DNA from: Bacteroidia bacterium
GTDB taxonomy: Bacteria; Bacteroidota; Bacteroidia; Chitinophagales; Saprospiraceae
Reading direction: 5' to 3'
Assembly: GCA_030430845.1 (NCBI GenBank)
Contig: JAUIKE010000084.1
Span: 1 to 34,972, forward strand
DNA: 34,972 nucleotides
The translations under genes and the position numbers were made by a program. The notes beneath the pieces were generated by a model, which worked only from the letters and a program-made list of their open reading frames with translations, was not told the DNA's origin and made no database searches. Shown in pieces: positions 6,185-14,915 of the stretch. How positions within the stretch are numbered: position 1 is the stretch's first letter; every line of letters begins with the position of its first letter.

Positions 6185-8359
6185 ATGAACAAGCAAATAT
6201 TCAATTTCAAATCCCTGCTCCTGCTGAGCTGTATGACGATACTGTTTTTCGGTTTTTCTACTCTGCAAGCAATGGCCACCACCCCTGTTTCTTTGCAGAA
6301 AGGCCAATTACCGATACCTGGTTCCAGTGAAACGACTGGTTTTCTTCCGCTCGAATTTCACGGCGTACTCCTGGAGAACCAGGAGGTCAAGCTAAGCTGG
6401 GAGGAAGATGGAAATTTAACGCTTCGCTTTTACGACAGAGAGGTCCTTTGGAGTTCAAATACAAGCGGGAAAGGAGCCATCTTGTATTTCATGGAAAGCG
6501 ATGGCAAATTATTGATCAAAGACACTAACAATAGCGTGGTTTGGAGTGCCGGAACAACCGGCGGGCAGAAAATTGAGTTGCTGGATAACCGCAACCTGGT
6601 ATTGGTCAGTAGTACCAGCCAAACCGTTTGGGAATCCGGCACGGATATCACCATGGAAACGGATGGCCTGCATCGTATTGGAGCCACCGGTTATCCCGAA
6701 GATATTATGGTTCCCTTCACTGGTTATAAGTACCTCACTATTTATACAGAGGGAGCTGATGGGGGAAAGAAGCAGGTAAAAGAAGCATGGGGTGCTACCC
6801 GCTTTACCGTCAATGGAGGCTCCGGGGCGACGATCGCAGGAACCTATGAGATCGGAACCGGTGATAAGCAGATCCCGCCAGGCTCATTTCTTAGGGTCTT
6901 TGTAGGAAAAAAAGGACCTACCCGTACAGGCCAGACTACTGCCGGATGTGCAGGCGGCGGCGGAACAGGAGTCTTTCTAAAGAGGTATGATCATCCGGAA
7001 TGGTACTTATTACAAGTGGCAGGCGGCGGCGGCGGCGCTTATTCAAATTGTTGTGGTGGTAAAGAGGAAGGAAGGTCCGCAGAAACGAGTAGGGATGGTG
7101 GAAAAGGTGGTGGCAATAATGGCGGAAATGGTGGAACGAATGGCATGAATGGAGAGACAAAGTTAGGCGGTGGCGGCGGTTATGGAGTATTTGATTCAGG
7201 GTGTATGTGGAAGGGAGGAGATAGCGATCCAACCATATTGCCAGGACTAGCCGACGGCGACTATGGCTATTTAAATCAAGGGGGCGATAATCCACAATTT
7301 GGCTTAGGCCAAAGTGGCTCGGCAGATATTGCCGGCTCGGGTGGTGGTGGCTATTCCGGTGGCGGCAGCGGTACCGGCTATCAAGCCGGTGGTGGCGGCG
7401 GTAGCTACCTGAACACGGAGAAGATGGCGATCCACAACATAATAAAGATTAAAAATGGTACCACCTTGGATACGGAGGATGGGTATATCCTGTATCAATT
7501 CAGCAATTCATTACCTGACAACGCCATCCACTTTGCCTATAATACCAATAAATGTATTGACGACAATGGCAGCGGAACCAGCAACGGCAACAACATCCAG
7601 TCGTACACCTGCAATGGATCCAACGCGCAAAAGTGGTACTTTAATCCACTTGATCGCACCATCCGCTCGAAGTTGAATACCGCTAAATGCATCGACCTGG
7701 ACAACAGCAATACGAACAATGGCGCCAACATCCAGCTGTATGATTGTAATGAAAGCAGCGCCCAACAATGGGTGTACAACGGCCTCTACAAAACGATCCA
7801 CTCGGGTGTGAATTCCGACAAATGCTTTGACGCGGTCAACGGAAGTGCGACGACCTCCAACGTCAACCTCCAGTTGTGGGATTGTAAGTACACAAATAAC
7901 AACCAAAAGTGGGAAATCACCGGGGCCATGACCGTAAGTAATGTATCAAACAGGAAACACATCGTTCCGGTAGCGGCTACCGGTTTTGCCTTCCACTCCC
8001 AACACGGCGCCGAAGAAGGTTCAACCATCCAGCTGTGGACCAAGGACAACACCAACACCTCCGAACAGTGGTACTTTGACGGCCTGGCCATCAAGATGCG
8101 CGATCACCAAAACCTGTGCATCGACCTAAGCCAGAGCAACACCTCTAATGGGAACAACATCCAGCTCTACAACTGCAACGGCTCCAACGCCCAGAAATGG
8201 ATGTACGACGGCCTGACGCAATCGATCCGCTCGGTGGTGAACCCCGACAAGTGCATGCAGATCGATAAGAACGGCGACGGTGTGTACGGCAAGCGGTCAA
8301 ATGTAGAGATCTATGATTGTAATGGATCGGACGGGCAGCAATTCCTGATCCAGGAGTAA
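6185..8359 (+). CDS. Secreted bulb-type lectin + glycine-rich (ALK/LTK-like) + two ricin trefoils, paralogue 2
   Basis: 724 aa, the longest of the five paralogues. After a signal peptide (cleavage near LQAMA, about residue 30) residues 50-152 hold three repeats of a bulb-type (GNA-like) lectin: DGNLTLRFYDREVLWSSNT, DGKLLIKDTNNSVVWSAGT and DNRNLVLVSSTSQTVWESGT. The D-x-N-x-V-x-Y sugar-binding consensus is degenerate, so mannose binding is uncertain. The glycine-rich domain (about 160-440) has the usual VAGGGGGA, GGGGYSGGGSG and GGGGGSYL blocks. Ricin trefoils occupy about 447-724 and are nearly identical to paralogue 1. Combining two unrelated lectin folds on one glycine scaffold suggests multivalent glycan binding. 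It is the first gene of a two-gene unit; the next paralogue starts 27 bp after its stop. Confidence 0.85.
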   Translation: MNKQIFNFKSLLLLSCMTILFFGFSTLQAMATTPVSLQKGQLPIPGSSETTGFLPLEFHGVLLENQEVKLSWEEDGNLTLRFYDREVLWSSNTSGKGAILYFMESDGKLLIKDTNNSVVWSAGTTGGQKIELLDNRNLVLVSSTSQTVWESGTDITMETDGLHRIGATGYPEDIMVPFTGYKYLTIYTEGADGGKKQVKEAWGATRFTVNGGSGATIAGTYEIGTGDKQIPPGSFLRVFVGKKGPTRTGQTTAGCAGGGGTGVFLKRYDHPEWYLLQVAGGGGGAYSNCCGGKEEGRSAETSRDGGKGGGNNGGNGGTNGMNGETKLGGGGGYGVFDSGCMWKGGDSDPTILPGLADGDYGYLNQGGDNPQFGLGQSGSADIAGSGGGGYSGGGSGTGYQAGGGGGSYLNTEKMAIHNIIKIKNGTTLDTEDGYILYQFSNSLPDNAIHFAYNTNKCIDDNGSGTSNGNNIQSYTCNGSNAQKWYFNPLDRTIRSKLNTAKCIDLDNSNTNNGANIQLYDCNESSAQQWVYNGLYKTIHSGVNSDKCFDAVNGSATTSNVNLQLWDCKYTNNNQKWEITGAMTVSNVSNRKHIVPVAATGFAFHSQHGAEEGSTIQLWTKDNTNTSEQWYFDGLAIKMRDHQNLCIDLSQSNTSNGNNIQLYNCNGSNAQKWMYDGLTQSIRSVVNPDKCMQIDKNGDGVYGKRSNVEIYDCNGSDGQQFLIQE

Positions 8360-8386
8360 TGATTTAACCTTAAAAAAATTAGAAAA

Positions 8387-10201
8387 ATGAAAAATTATAG
8401 AGTGAATTTCAATTGGCAGAAAAGACTATTGGCCCTTAGTTTTATTTTTTGCTTCTGTAGCGCCAGTCAGCTAGCTGCACAAGATGCTACTTACCAATAC
8501 AAGGGCAGCTACCAAGATTACGTCATTCCTCAGACGACCAATGAATACGTCATTTTGACGGCCGTCGGGGGAGATGGTGGACGCCTCCATTTTAAAAATC
8601 TTCTTAAAGATTTTACAGTCAGCGGAGGCAAAGGATCCTTTCTAAGAGCTTATTTTAAAATAGGAAATGAATCCACCAGCCTGAAGCCCGGTTCTACACT
8701 CCGATTTATTGTCGGAGAAAAAGGAGAATCCAGGCAGACTGCCGGAAGCACCGGAGCCGGAGGTGGTGGCGGCACAGGTATTGCCTATAAAGAAGTGGGC
8801 ACACAAAAATGGACCCTGCTGATGGTAGCCGGCGGTGGCGGTGGAGCCGGCCATGACTTAATACAAGGCCGGAATACGGGTGGAGCAAGCCCCGCTTACG
8901 CCGAAGGGAAGGAAGGAGATGGAAAGGGCGGTGAATCTTACAAAACAGTAGGAGGAGGAGCCGGCGCTTATGGCGATGATGAATATTTCGTACCTGGAAG
9001 TGGAGCGACCAGTAATACGCTCAAATATAAGTACGGTGAACATGCCAAAGCCGGCTGGTCGGGAGGGCCTGATACCGGAGAACCGACTGGAGGAGATTGT
9101 GTAAGCACCGGCCCACAAGGCGGTTGGGGCTTTGGCGCCGGTGGCGACGGGGATACTGCTTCAGCTTACCCCGGCGGTGGCGGTGGCTACTCCGGAGGCG
9201 GCGCTGGAGACTCTGATGGCGATCCAGCTACAGGGGGAACCAGTTACCTGAATAGGTCCATGCAAACACCCCATTTTTTCTCCTATGAGCGAGGTACTAC
9301 CTCCAGTCCGGAGAATGGTTATGCCTCCTTTGAATTTACCGATGAATTTTCGAGCAACAGCATCCGCTTCGCATACAACACCAATAAATGTATTGATGAC
9401 TATGGGAGTGCTACCAGCAACGGCAATAACATTCAAACCTATAATTGTACAGGAAATCCCAATCAACAATGGTTCTTTAGCTCTCATGATCGCACAGTCC
9501 GCTCAATGGTAAATACCAGTAAGTGCCTCGATCTTTCAGGTGGAAATACCAACAATGGCACCAACATCCAGCTTTGGGATTGTGTGGGTGGCAACGCTAA
9601 TCAGTTTTGGGTATATAATGGCCTCTACAAAACGATTCACTCCGGAAAGAACTCGGACAAATGTTTTGACGCTACCAACGGCAGCGCCTACCCAAACTCC
9701 AATGTCAATGTCCAATTGTGGGATTGCAAATATACCAGTAACAACATGAAGTGGACCATCGATGGAGCCACAACAATAAGTGACCCAACAAAAGTCAAAC
9801 ACATCGTCCCGGTCCTGGCTACCAGCTTTGCGGTGCATTCCCATACCGGAGCAGAATCGGGCTCCAACATCCAGTTGTGGACCAAGGACAATACCAACAC
9901 AGCCGAACAATGGTATTTCGACGGCCTGGCCATCAAGATGCGCGATCACCAAAACCTGTGCATCGATCTCAGTCAGAGCAATACCTCTAATGGGAACAAC
10001 ATCCAGCTCTACAACTGCAACGGCACCAACGCCCAGAAATGGATGTACGATGGCCTGACGCAATCGATCCGCTCGGTAGTGAACCCAGACAAGTGCATGC
10101 AGATTGAGAAGAACAGCGACGGTGTATACGGAAAGAGATCAAACGTACAGATCTACGATTGTAATGGATCGGACGCGCAGCTGTTCACAATCCTGGAGTA
10201 A
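8387..10201 (+). CDS. Secreted glycine-rich (ALK/LTK-like) protein with two ricin trefoils, paralogue 3
   Basis: 604 aa. Signal peptide (cleavage near QLAAQ, about residue 31), then a glycine-rich domain of about residues 45-310 (VGEKGES, GAGGGGGTGIAY, LLMVAGGGGGAG, GGWGFGAGG, GGGGGYSGGGAGD, GTSYLN), then two ricin-B trefoils from about residue 326. QxW-type motifs include QQW, EQW and QKW; positions two and three of the first trefoil have drifted (NQFW, NMKW). It follows paralogue 2 after 27 bp with no promoter or terminator in between, so the two are co-transcribed. A good terminator follows at 10233. No T9SS sorting domain. Confidence 0.85.
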   Translation: MKNYRVNFNWQKRLLALSFIFCFCSASQLAAQDATYQYKGSYQDYVIPQTTNEYVILTAVGGDGGRLHFKNLLKDFTVSGGKGSFLRAYFKIGNESTSLKPGSTLRFIVGEKGESRQTAGSTGAGGGGGTGIAYKEVGTQKWTLLMVAGGGGGAGHDLIQGRNTGGASPAYAEGKEGDGKGGESYKTVGGGAGAYGDDEYFVPGSGATSNTLKYKYGEHAKAGWSGGPDTGEPTGGDCVSTGPQGGWGFGAGGDGDTASAYPGGGGGYSGGGAGDSDGDPATGGTSYLNRSMQTPHFFSYERGTTSSPENGYASFEFTDEFSSNSIRFAYNTNKCIDDYGSATSNGNNIQTYNCTGNPNQQWFFSSHDRTVRSMVNTSKCLDLSGGNTNNGTNIQLWDCVGGNANQFWVYNGLYKTIHSGKNSDKCFDATNGSAYPNSNVNVQLWDCKYTSNNMKWTIDGATTISDPTKVKHIVPVLATSFAVHSHTGAESGSNIQLWTKDNTNTAEQWYFDGLAIKMRDHQNLCIDLSQSNTSNGNNIQLYNCNGTNAQKWMYDGLTQSIRSVVNPDKCMQIEKNSDGVYGKRSNVQIYDCNGSDAQLFTILE

Positions 10202-10232
10202 TAGTTGAAGGTTTCCTGGTTTTTTTTGAAAC

Positions 10233-10270
10233 AGGAGTTATCCTAAAATTTCAGGATAACTCCTATTTAC
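10233..10270 (+). terminator. Rho-independent terminator after paralogue 3
   Basis: AGGAGTTATCCT (10233-10244) pairs perfectly with AGGATAACTCCT (10253-10264) over 12 bp around an 8-nt loop, followed by ATTTACC. It separates the lectin pair from the small gene at 10305. Confidence 0.75.
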
Positions 10271-10304
10271 CAATATTTCTTCATTCATCAATTTAATTTT
10301 AATT

Positions 10305-10805
10305 ATGAAAAACAAGCTATCATCATCTGTCCTGTATATGGCTTACATACTTATTTTCTTCCTGTGCATTCAGCCTGCCTCCGCTCAGGGAAACAAGCGC
10401 CTCAGCGGAACCTGGGTAACTGTAAAACCGGTAACTTATTTGGTAGAGTTTACAGAAGCACATCCTCAGGGGAAGGTCGTAGCCAGCAATGGAATACAGA
10501 TCCTGGAACGAACTGCTACGATGGAATGGACTTTGGAGCAGCGCCCCGACGGCCTTGTCACAGGAACCATTAACTGGGCCGCCTTCGATCAATCAGGTAA
10601 TAAGGTGTTCGAGGGCAAGGAAGCCCTCCTCGGATTTTTCGACGGCCAGTCCGGAATGCTTAGTGAACCAGCAGACGAAGCCAATCAGTCTGCCCAGGTC
10701 AATTTTGAATTCAAATTCAAAGGCCAGAACAAGATCCAGGGGTTTGCATATAGTGTCGGAGACGTCAAGTTGCTGGCCATGCGTTTTGAACTTGTTCGTA
10801 AATAG
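10305..10805 (+). CDS. Small secreted protein of unknown function
   Basis: 166 aa. The first 27 residues are a clear Sec signal peptide (MKNKLSSSVLYMAYILIFF, cleavage after PASAQ). The mature part (about 139 aa) begins with a GTW segment and alternates polar and hydrophobic residues, which suggests a beta-rich fold, possibly a small barrel. It has no cysteine in the mature chain and no glycine-rich or ricin segment. I do not recognise a family. It lies between paralogues 3 and 4 behind a terminator and without a copy of the repeat promoter; only about 40 AT-rich bases separate the terminator from its start, so its own promoter is unclear and readthrough is possible. A strong palindromic terminator follows. 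Confidence 0.75.
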   Translation: MKNKLSSSVLYMAYILIFFLCIQPASAQGNKRLSGTWVTVKPVTYLVEFTEAHPQGKVVASNGIQILERTATMEWTLEQRPDGLVTGTINWAAFDQSGNKVFEGKEALLGFFDGQSGMLSEPADEANQSAQVNFEFKFKGQNKIQGFAYSVGDVKLLAMRFELVRK

Positions 10806-10820
10806 GGTTTATTTCAAAAA

Positions 10821-10867
10821 TAAGAAGGGGTGTGCGCCGGCCGGCGCACACCCCTTCTTATTTTTTT
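10821..10867. terminator. 40-bp perfect palindromic terminator
   Basis: TAAGAAGGGGTGTGCGCCGG is followed immediately by its exact reverse complement (10841-10860), then TTTTTTT. The palindrome is perfect over 20+20 bp, so either strand can fold. It abuts promoter copy 4, as the related palindromes at 555 and 12842 abut copies 1 and 5. Confidence 0.8.
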
Positions 10868-10869
10868 AA

Positions 10870-10931
10870 ACAATAGTTCAAGAAATCAAAACAACAGTTA
10901 AAAATTCAGAACGCTATCCTCTGCATTTTTG
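10870..10931 (+). promoter_or_regulatory. ACAATAGT direct-repeat promoter, copy 4 (lectin paralogue 4)
   Basis: Half-sites ACAATAGT at 10870-10877 and ACAACAGT at 10891-10898, 21 bp apart; -7-like box CATTTTTG at 10924-10931, 33 bp from the second site. Confidence 0.75.
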
Positions 10932-10977
10932 CTATAAGAAAGATTTCAAACACGAAATAATCACAAAATCTAAAAAA

Positions 10978-12831
10978 ATGAAAAAGCAAATATTCAATCT
11001 CAAATCTCTTGCGGGACTTGCACTAACCCTTATCAGTCTCTTCGGTTTCCGTTACGAACTGTCGGCTCAAACGCTGAACGCGGACGGAACGCCTCATACC
11101 GTTGAAGCTACTAACGAAGCTAAATTATATCAAGGGGCACCACAAGACTTTACCATTCCTACCAACGTCTCTTTCAACTCCATCCTCTTTACGCTAAAAG
11201 GTGGAGACGGCGGTTACGCCAAAGCCGGAAACAATTGTAAAAGCAATGGCGGAGAAGGCGCCACCACTACTGTCGGGTTTAAGATCGGTTCCGCTACCGA
11301 CGAATTAAAACCCGGGGGAATCATTCGGTTTGTTGTCGGCAAACGTGGTGACGATAAAGAGTATGGTGGTTCAAATGATGCAGCAAGCTGTGGCGGTGGC
11401 GGTACTGCCATATTATACCGCCCATCGAATACAGCCGATTGGACCATCCTTGCTGTTGCCGGCGGCGGCGGCGGTGCTCATCAAGGAAATGTTTTAGGAG
11501 GCTGCGTAGATAGCCAAAAAGGACAGGGAGGCCGTTCCACGGAGTATGGCGGAAATGGAGAAGGGAAAAATGGCGCCAACGGCGGTAAAGATGGTAACGG
11601 CGGCGACGGCGGCGCCAGCTTTGCCGGCGCAGGTGGCGGAGGCGCATACAGTGATGGTGAAGGGGAAAGCTCAGAGTATATTGGCGGCAGGAAAGGTTTT
11701 CCGGGTGGTGGTGAAGGTTCTCTTTATCAGAATGATGAACCTAGCGGCACTGGTGGCTGGGGTTTTGGTGGCGGTGGAACTAGCGGGTTAGATGGCGGCG
11801 GCGGCGGCGGTGGGTATTCCGGTGGTGGTGGTGGCGATAATGCTAATAATGGCGGCGGCGGCGGCAGCTACGTCAATACAGTTTATGCCTATAGCTATAC
11901 CAAAACGGCGGGTAGAACAGGATATGGCAACTCACAAAATGGTCAGGTGAGCTATTATTTCCTGAACACCGGATCCAGACCACAGCTCTTTACCCAGATC
12001 AAATTCGCCTATAACACTGGAAAATGCATTGACGACTATGGCAGTAACACCAGCAACGGCACCAACATTCAGACCTATAATTGTCATAGTGCTGACAATC
12101 AATGGTGGCGCTTTGACCCAACAGATCGCACGATCCGTTCGAAGTTGAGTACTGACAAATGCCTCTCTCTCAAGGATGACACTGGCAATAATGGCACGAA
12201 CATCCATCTGTGGGATTGTAAGGTGAACGACAACCAGCGATTTGTGTACAATGGCCTCTACAAAACGTTCCACTCCGCAAGGAATGCGAACAAATGCTTA
12301 GACGCGGTAGGCGGAAGTTCGACGACCTCCAATGTCAACCTCCAGTTGTGGAGCTGTGGCTACACCAATAACAATCAAAAGTGGATTATCGATGGCGCTA
12401 CGACGGCGAGCAATGTGTCCAACATGAAATACATCGTGCCCGTCCAGGCACCCGGTTTTGCGATGCTCTCCAAAACCGGCTCCGAATCTGGCTCCAATAT
12501 CATGCTTTGGACCAAAGACAATATCAGCACTAATGAACAATGGTATTTCGACGGCCTGGCTATCAAGATGCGCAATCATCAGAATCTGTGCATCGACCTC
12601 AAGAGCAGCAGTACCTCCAACGGCACCAATATCCAGTTGTACAACTGCAATGACACCAACGCCCAGAAATGGCTCTACGACGGGATGACCCAGACTATCC
12701 GCTCGGTAATCAACCAAGACAAATGCATGCAGATCATGAAAAACACTGATGGCGTGTACGGCAAGCAGTCGAACGTAGAGATACATGATTGTAATGGGTC
12801 GGATGTGCAGCAATTCCTGATCCAGGAGTAA
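10978..12831 (+). CDS. Secreted glycine-rich (ALK/LTK-like) protein with two ricin trefoils, paralogue 4
   Basis: 617 aa. Signal peptide ending near ELSAQ (about residue 31), then a glycine-rich domain of about residues 60-320 with VGKRGDD, CGGGGTAILY, LAVAGGGGGAH, GGWGFGGGG, GGGGGGGYSGGGGGD and GGGGGSYVN. The WGFGGGG...GGYSGGGG...GGGGGSY order is especially close to the ALK receptor domain. Ricin trefoils start at about residue 341, with QWW, QRF and QKW in the first and EQW, QKW and QQF in the second, so several aromatic core positions have drifted. It is monocistronic: promoter at 10870 and a palindromic terminator 11 bp after the stop. Its trefoil 1 shares the segment LSLKDDTGNNGTNIHLWDC with paralogue 5 but not with 1-3. 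Confidence 0.85.
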   Translation: MKKQIFNLKSLAGLALTLISLFGFRYELSAQTLNADGTPHTVEATNEAKLYQGAPQDFTIPTNVSFNSILFTLKGGDGGYAKAGNNCKSNGGEGATTTVGFKIGSATDELKPGGIIRFVVGKRGDDKEYGGSNDAASCGGGGTAILYRPSNTADWTILAVAGGGGGAHQGNVLGGCVDSQKGQGGRSTEYGGNGEGKNGANGGKDGNGGDGGASFAGAGGGGAYSDGEGESSEYIGGRKGFPGGGEGSLYQNDEPSGTGGWGFGGGGTSGLDGGGGGGGYSGGGGGDNANNGGGGGSYVNTVYAYSYTKTAGRTGYGNSQNGQVSYYFLNTGSRPQLFTQIKFAYNTGKCIDDYGSNTSNGTNIQTYNCHSADNQWWRFDPTDRTIRSKLSTDKCLSLKDDTGNNGTNIHLWDCKVNDNQRFVYNGLYKTFHSARNANKCLDAVGGSSTTSNVNLQLWSCGYTNNNQKWIIDGATTASNVSNMKYIVPVQAPGFAMLSKTGSESGSNIMLWTKDNISTNEQWYFDGLAIKMRNHQNLCIDLKSSSTSNGTNIQLYNCNDTNAQKWLYDGMTQTIRSVINQDKCMQIMKNTDGVYGKQSNVEIHDCNGSDVQQFLIQE

Positions 12832-12841
12832 TGATTCTTTA

Positions 12842-12885
12842 AGAAGGGGTGAGCGCCTGCAGGCGCTCACCCCTTCTGCATTTTT
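12842..12885. terminator. 36-bp perfect palindromic terminator
   Basis: AGAAGGGGTGAGCGCCTG (12842-12859) is followed directly by its reverse complement (12860-12877), then GCATTTTT. Same family as the palindromes at 555 and 10821; promoter copy 5 begins 11 bp further on. Confidence 0.8.
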
Positions 12886-12888
12886 AAA

Positions 12889-12950
12889 ACAATAGTTCAA
12901 GAAATCAAAACAAGAGTGAAAAACCTGCCCCTAAAACAGGAATACCTTTA
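12889..12950 (+). promoter_or_regulatory. ACAATAGT direct-repeat promoter, copy 5 (lectin paralogue 5)
   Basis: Half-sites ACAATAGT at 12889-12896 and ACAAGAGT at 12910-12917, 21 bp apart; -7-like box TACCTTTA at 12943-12950, 33 bp from the second site. The box departs from TAnnTTTG at the last base. Confidence 0.65.
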
Positions 12951-13018
12951 CATCCATAAAAAGAGATTAAAGAAAAAAGCAAATTTCATATTTCAGAAAA
13001 ATTAAACTTGAAAAAACC

Positions 13019-14848
13019 ATGAAACGACAAAATAATTTCAATGCTATTCTGAGGGTGTTCAGTGTGTTTTTGATCGCCATAACATTCACCGTAATAGAAC
13101 CAGTGGCAGCCCAAAGCTCCCTCCTTTATTCCATCGACAAAGAAAATTATTTTTACAAGTACGCAGCCGACGGAGCTTATAAGGAATTATATATTTCAAT
13201 ATCGACGCAAGCAGATTATCTGTACCTGGATGTAAAAGGTGGAGATGGAGGATATAATTTGAATCACAACGGTGGTGTAGGCGCCGTGACAAAGGGACTA
13301 TTTGAAATTGGCACCGGAAGCGGCCAGATCCCCCCCGGCTCCAAACTCCGGGTCATACCAGGGCAAAGAGGACGAAGCCACTTCGGCGATTCCGGAACAT
13401 CCGGTAGAGGCTCTGCCGGTGGCGGCGGCGGCGGTAGTGCCGTTGTACTCCTTCCTGCCGGTAAAACCAACTGGGATACAGAGAGTATTGTCATGATGGT
13501 CGCCGGTGGTGGTGGCGGCGGCGGAAGTAAAAACGCCGGACGGTCCGGAAACGCTGCTGTAACCGGTTCCGGGGGAAAGGATCCGGCTGGCAACGACCTT
13601 CACAATGGAGGAAGCAAAAATTATCCGGGTAGCGCTACCAGCGATGCGAGTGGTGGGGCTGGTATGGATCACGCTGCTAATTTGGGTGGAGCTTCCTGTA
13701 ATTCAGGATATGATAATCCTTTAGGAGCGAGAAGAGGCTGGCCAACCGGAGGAGCCGGGTGCCCATGTCTTTGCTATGGAGGATTTGGGTTTGGCGGCGG
13801 TGGTTCCGGAAATCAAGCCGGTGGCGGCGGCGGCGGCTACAGTGGCGGCGGTGGCGGCGGAAATGATTATCGCGGCGGCGGCGGCGGTGGCGGCGGTGGC
13901 AGCTACGTAACATCCAGCCTTAATATTTCACAAAAATCAATTGTTGGTAGCGGCACCACCCGCAGTCCATCGGATGGCTATGTGATCTATGGGCTATTGG
14001 AAGCAAAAACCATCAAATTTGCATTCAATACCGGAAAGTGTATTGATGACTATGGCAGTGCCACCGCCAACGGCAATAATATTCTAAGGTATACTTGTAC
14101 AGGCAACCCCAATCAAAAGTGGTTCTTCAACACTGAGGACCGTACGATCCGCACCAAGTTAACTATGGATAAATGCCTCTCCCTCAAGGACGACACTGGC
14201 AATAATGGCACGAACATCCATCTTTGGGATTGTAAAGTGAACGACAACCAGCGATTTATATACAATGGCCTCTACAAAACGATCCACTCCGCAAGGAATG
14301 CGAACAAATGCATTGATGCGGCCAACGGCAGTGCCTATCCGAACGCTGATGTCAATGTCCAGTTGTGGGATTGTAACTATTCCAATAACAACCAAAAGTG
14401 GAATATCGAAGGTGCCACGGCGGTGAGTAATGTATCAAACATGAAACACATCGTACCGGTATTAGCGACAAGTTTTGCAGTGCATTCGCATACCGGCGCT
14501 GAATCGGGTTCCAATATCCAACTGTGGACCAAAGACAATACCAACACGGCCGAACAATGGTATTTCGACGGCCTGGCCATCAAGATGCGCGATCATCAGA
14601 ATCTGTGCATCGACCTCAAGAGCAGCAATACCTCCAACGGCAACAACATCCAGTTGTACAACTGTAACAGCACCAACGCCCAAAAATGGCTCTACGACGG
14701 AATGACCCAGACCATCCATTCGGTGATTAATCAGGGTAAGTGTATGCAAATCGTGAAAAATACCGATGGCGTGTACGGCAAGCGCTCGAATGTAGAGATA
14801 CATGATTGTAATGGGTCGAAGGAGCAGATGTTCACGATACAGGAATAA
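13019..14848 (+). CDS. Secreted glycine-rich (ALK/LTK-like) protein with two ricin trefoils, paralogue 5
   Basis: 609 aa. Signal peptide (cleavage near PVAAQ, about residue 32), then a glycine-rich domain of about 65-315 (VIPGQRG, SAGGGGGGSAVVL, MMVAGGGGGGG, GGFGFGGGGSG, GGGGGGYSGGGGGG, then GGSYV) and two ricin-B trefoils from about residue 332 (QKW, QRF, QKW; EQW, QKW, EQMF). It contains a short Cys-rich patch (GCPCLCYGG) in the glycine domain where ALK also has cysteines; pairing is unknown. The leader from the predicted start near 12957 is about 60 nt, longer than in the other copies. No T9SS sorting domain; last member of the array. Confidence 0.85.
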   Translation: MKRQNNFNAILRVFSVFLIAITFTVIEPVAAQSSLLYSIDKENYFYKYAADGAYKELYISISTQADYLYLDVKGGDGGYNLNHNGGVGAVTKGLFEIGTGSGQIPPGSKLRVIPGQRGRSHFGDSGTSGRGSAGGGGGGSAVVLLPAGKTNWDTESIVMMVAGGGGGGGSKNAGRSGNAAVTGSGGKDPAGNDLHNGGSKNYPGSATSDASGGAGMDHAANLGGASCNSGYDNPLGARRGWPTGGAGCPCLCYGGFGFGGGGSGNQAGGGGGGYSGGGGGGNDYRGGGGGGGGGSYVTSSLNISQKSIVGSGTTRSPSDGYVIYGLLEAKTIKFAFNTGKCIDDYGSATANGNNILRYTCTGNPNQKWFFNTEDRTIRTKLTMDKCLSLKDDTGNNGTNIHLWDCKVNDNQRFIYNGLYKTIHSARNANKCIDAANGSAYPNADVNVQLWDCNYSNNNQKWNIEGATAVSNVSNMKHIVPVLATSFAVHSHTGAESGSNIQLWTKDNTNTAEQWYFDGLAIKMRDHQNLCIDLKSSNTSNGNNIQLYNCNSTNAQKWLYDGMTQTIHSVINQGKCMQIVKNTDGVYGKRSNVEIHDCNGSKEQMFTIQE

Positions 14849-14859
14849 GAAGAAAGGTA

Positions 14860-14899
14860 GAGGGAGGTTAAAAAACAATTTTTTCTTAAAACCTCCCTC
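14860..14899. terminator. Possible hairpin terminator between paralogue 5 and the propeller gene
   Basis: GAGGGAGGTT (14860-14869) pairs with AACCTCCCTC (14890-14899) over 10 bp with a 20-nt A/T-rich loop. On the + strand it is followed by A rather than T residues, so termination there is uncertain; it may instead be a leader hairpin of the gene at 14916. Confidence 0.4.
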
Positions 14900-14915
14900 A
14901 AAAAAAATTTGTGAA

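Noticed and set aside
6936..7295. Long His/Arg-rich and other frames antisense to the glycine-rich genes (also near 11321, 13264 and 13677)
   Set aside because: GGN glycine runs read in other frames as Ala, Pro, Arg or His runs without stops, so these frames are expected by-products of the real genes.
9536..10063. Long - strand frames antisense to the ricin trefoils (also 5583-6161, 12298-12900 and 14462-14878)
   Set aside because: They recur because the trefoil DNA is duplicated; they have no leader, no domain and poor starts, and the sense frame is clearly the coding one.
14802..14915. Upstream extension of the propeller gene frame into lectin paralogue 5
   Set aside because: It overlaps the end of the preceding gene and would bury the signal peptide that starts at 14916.
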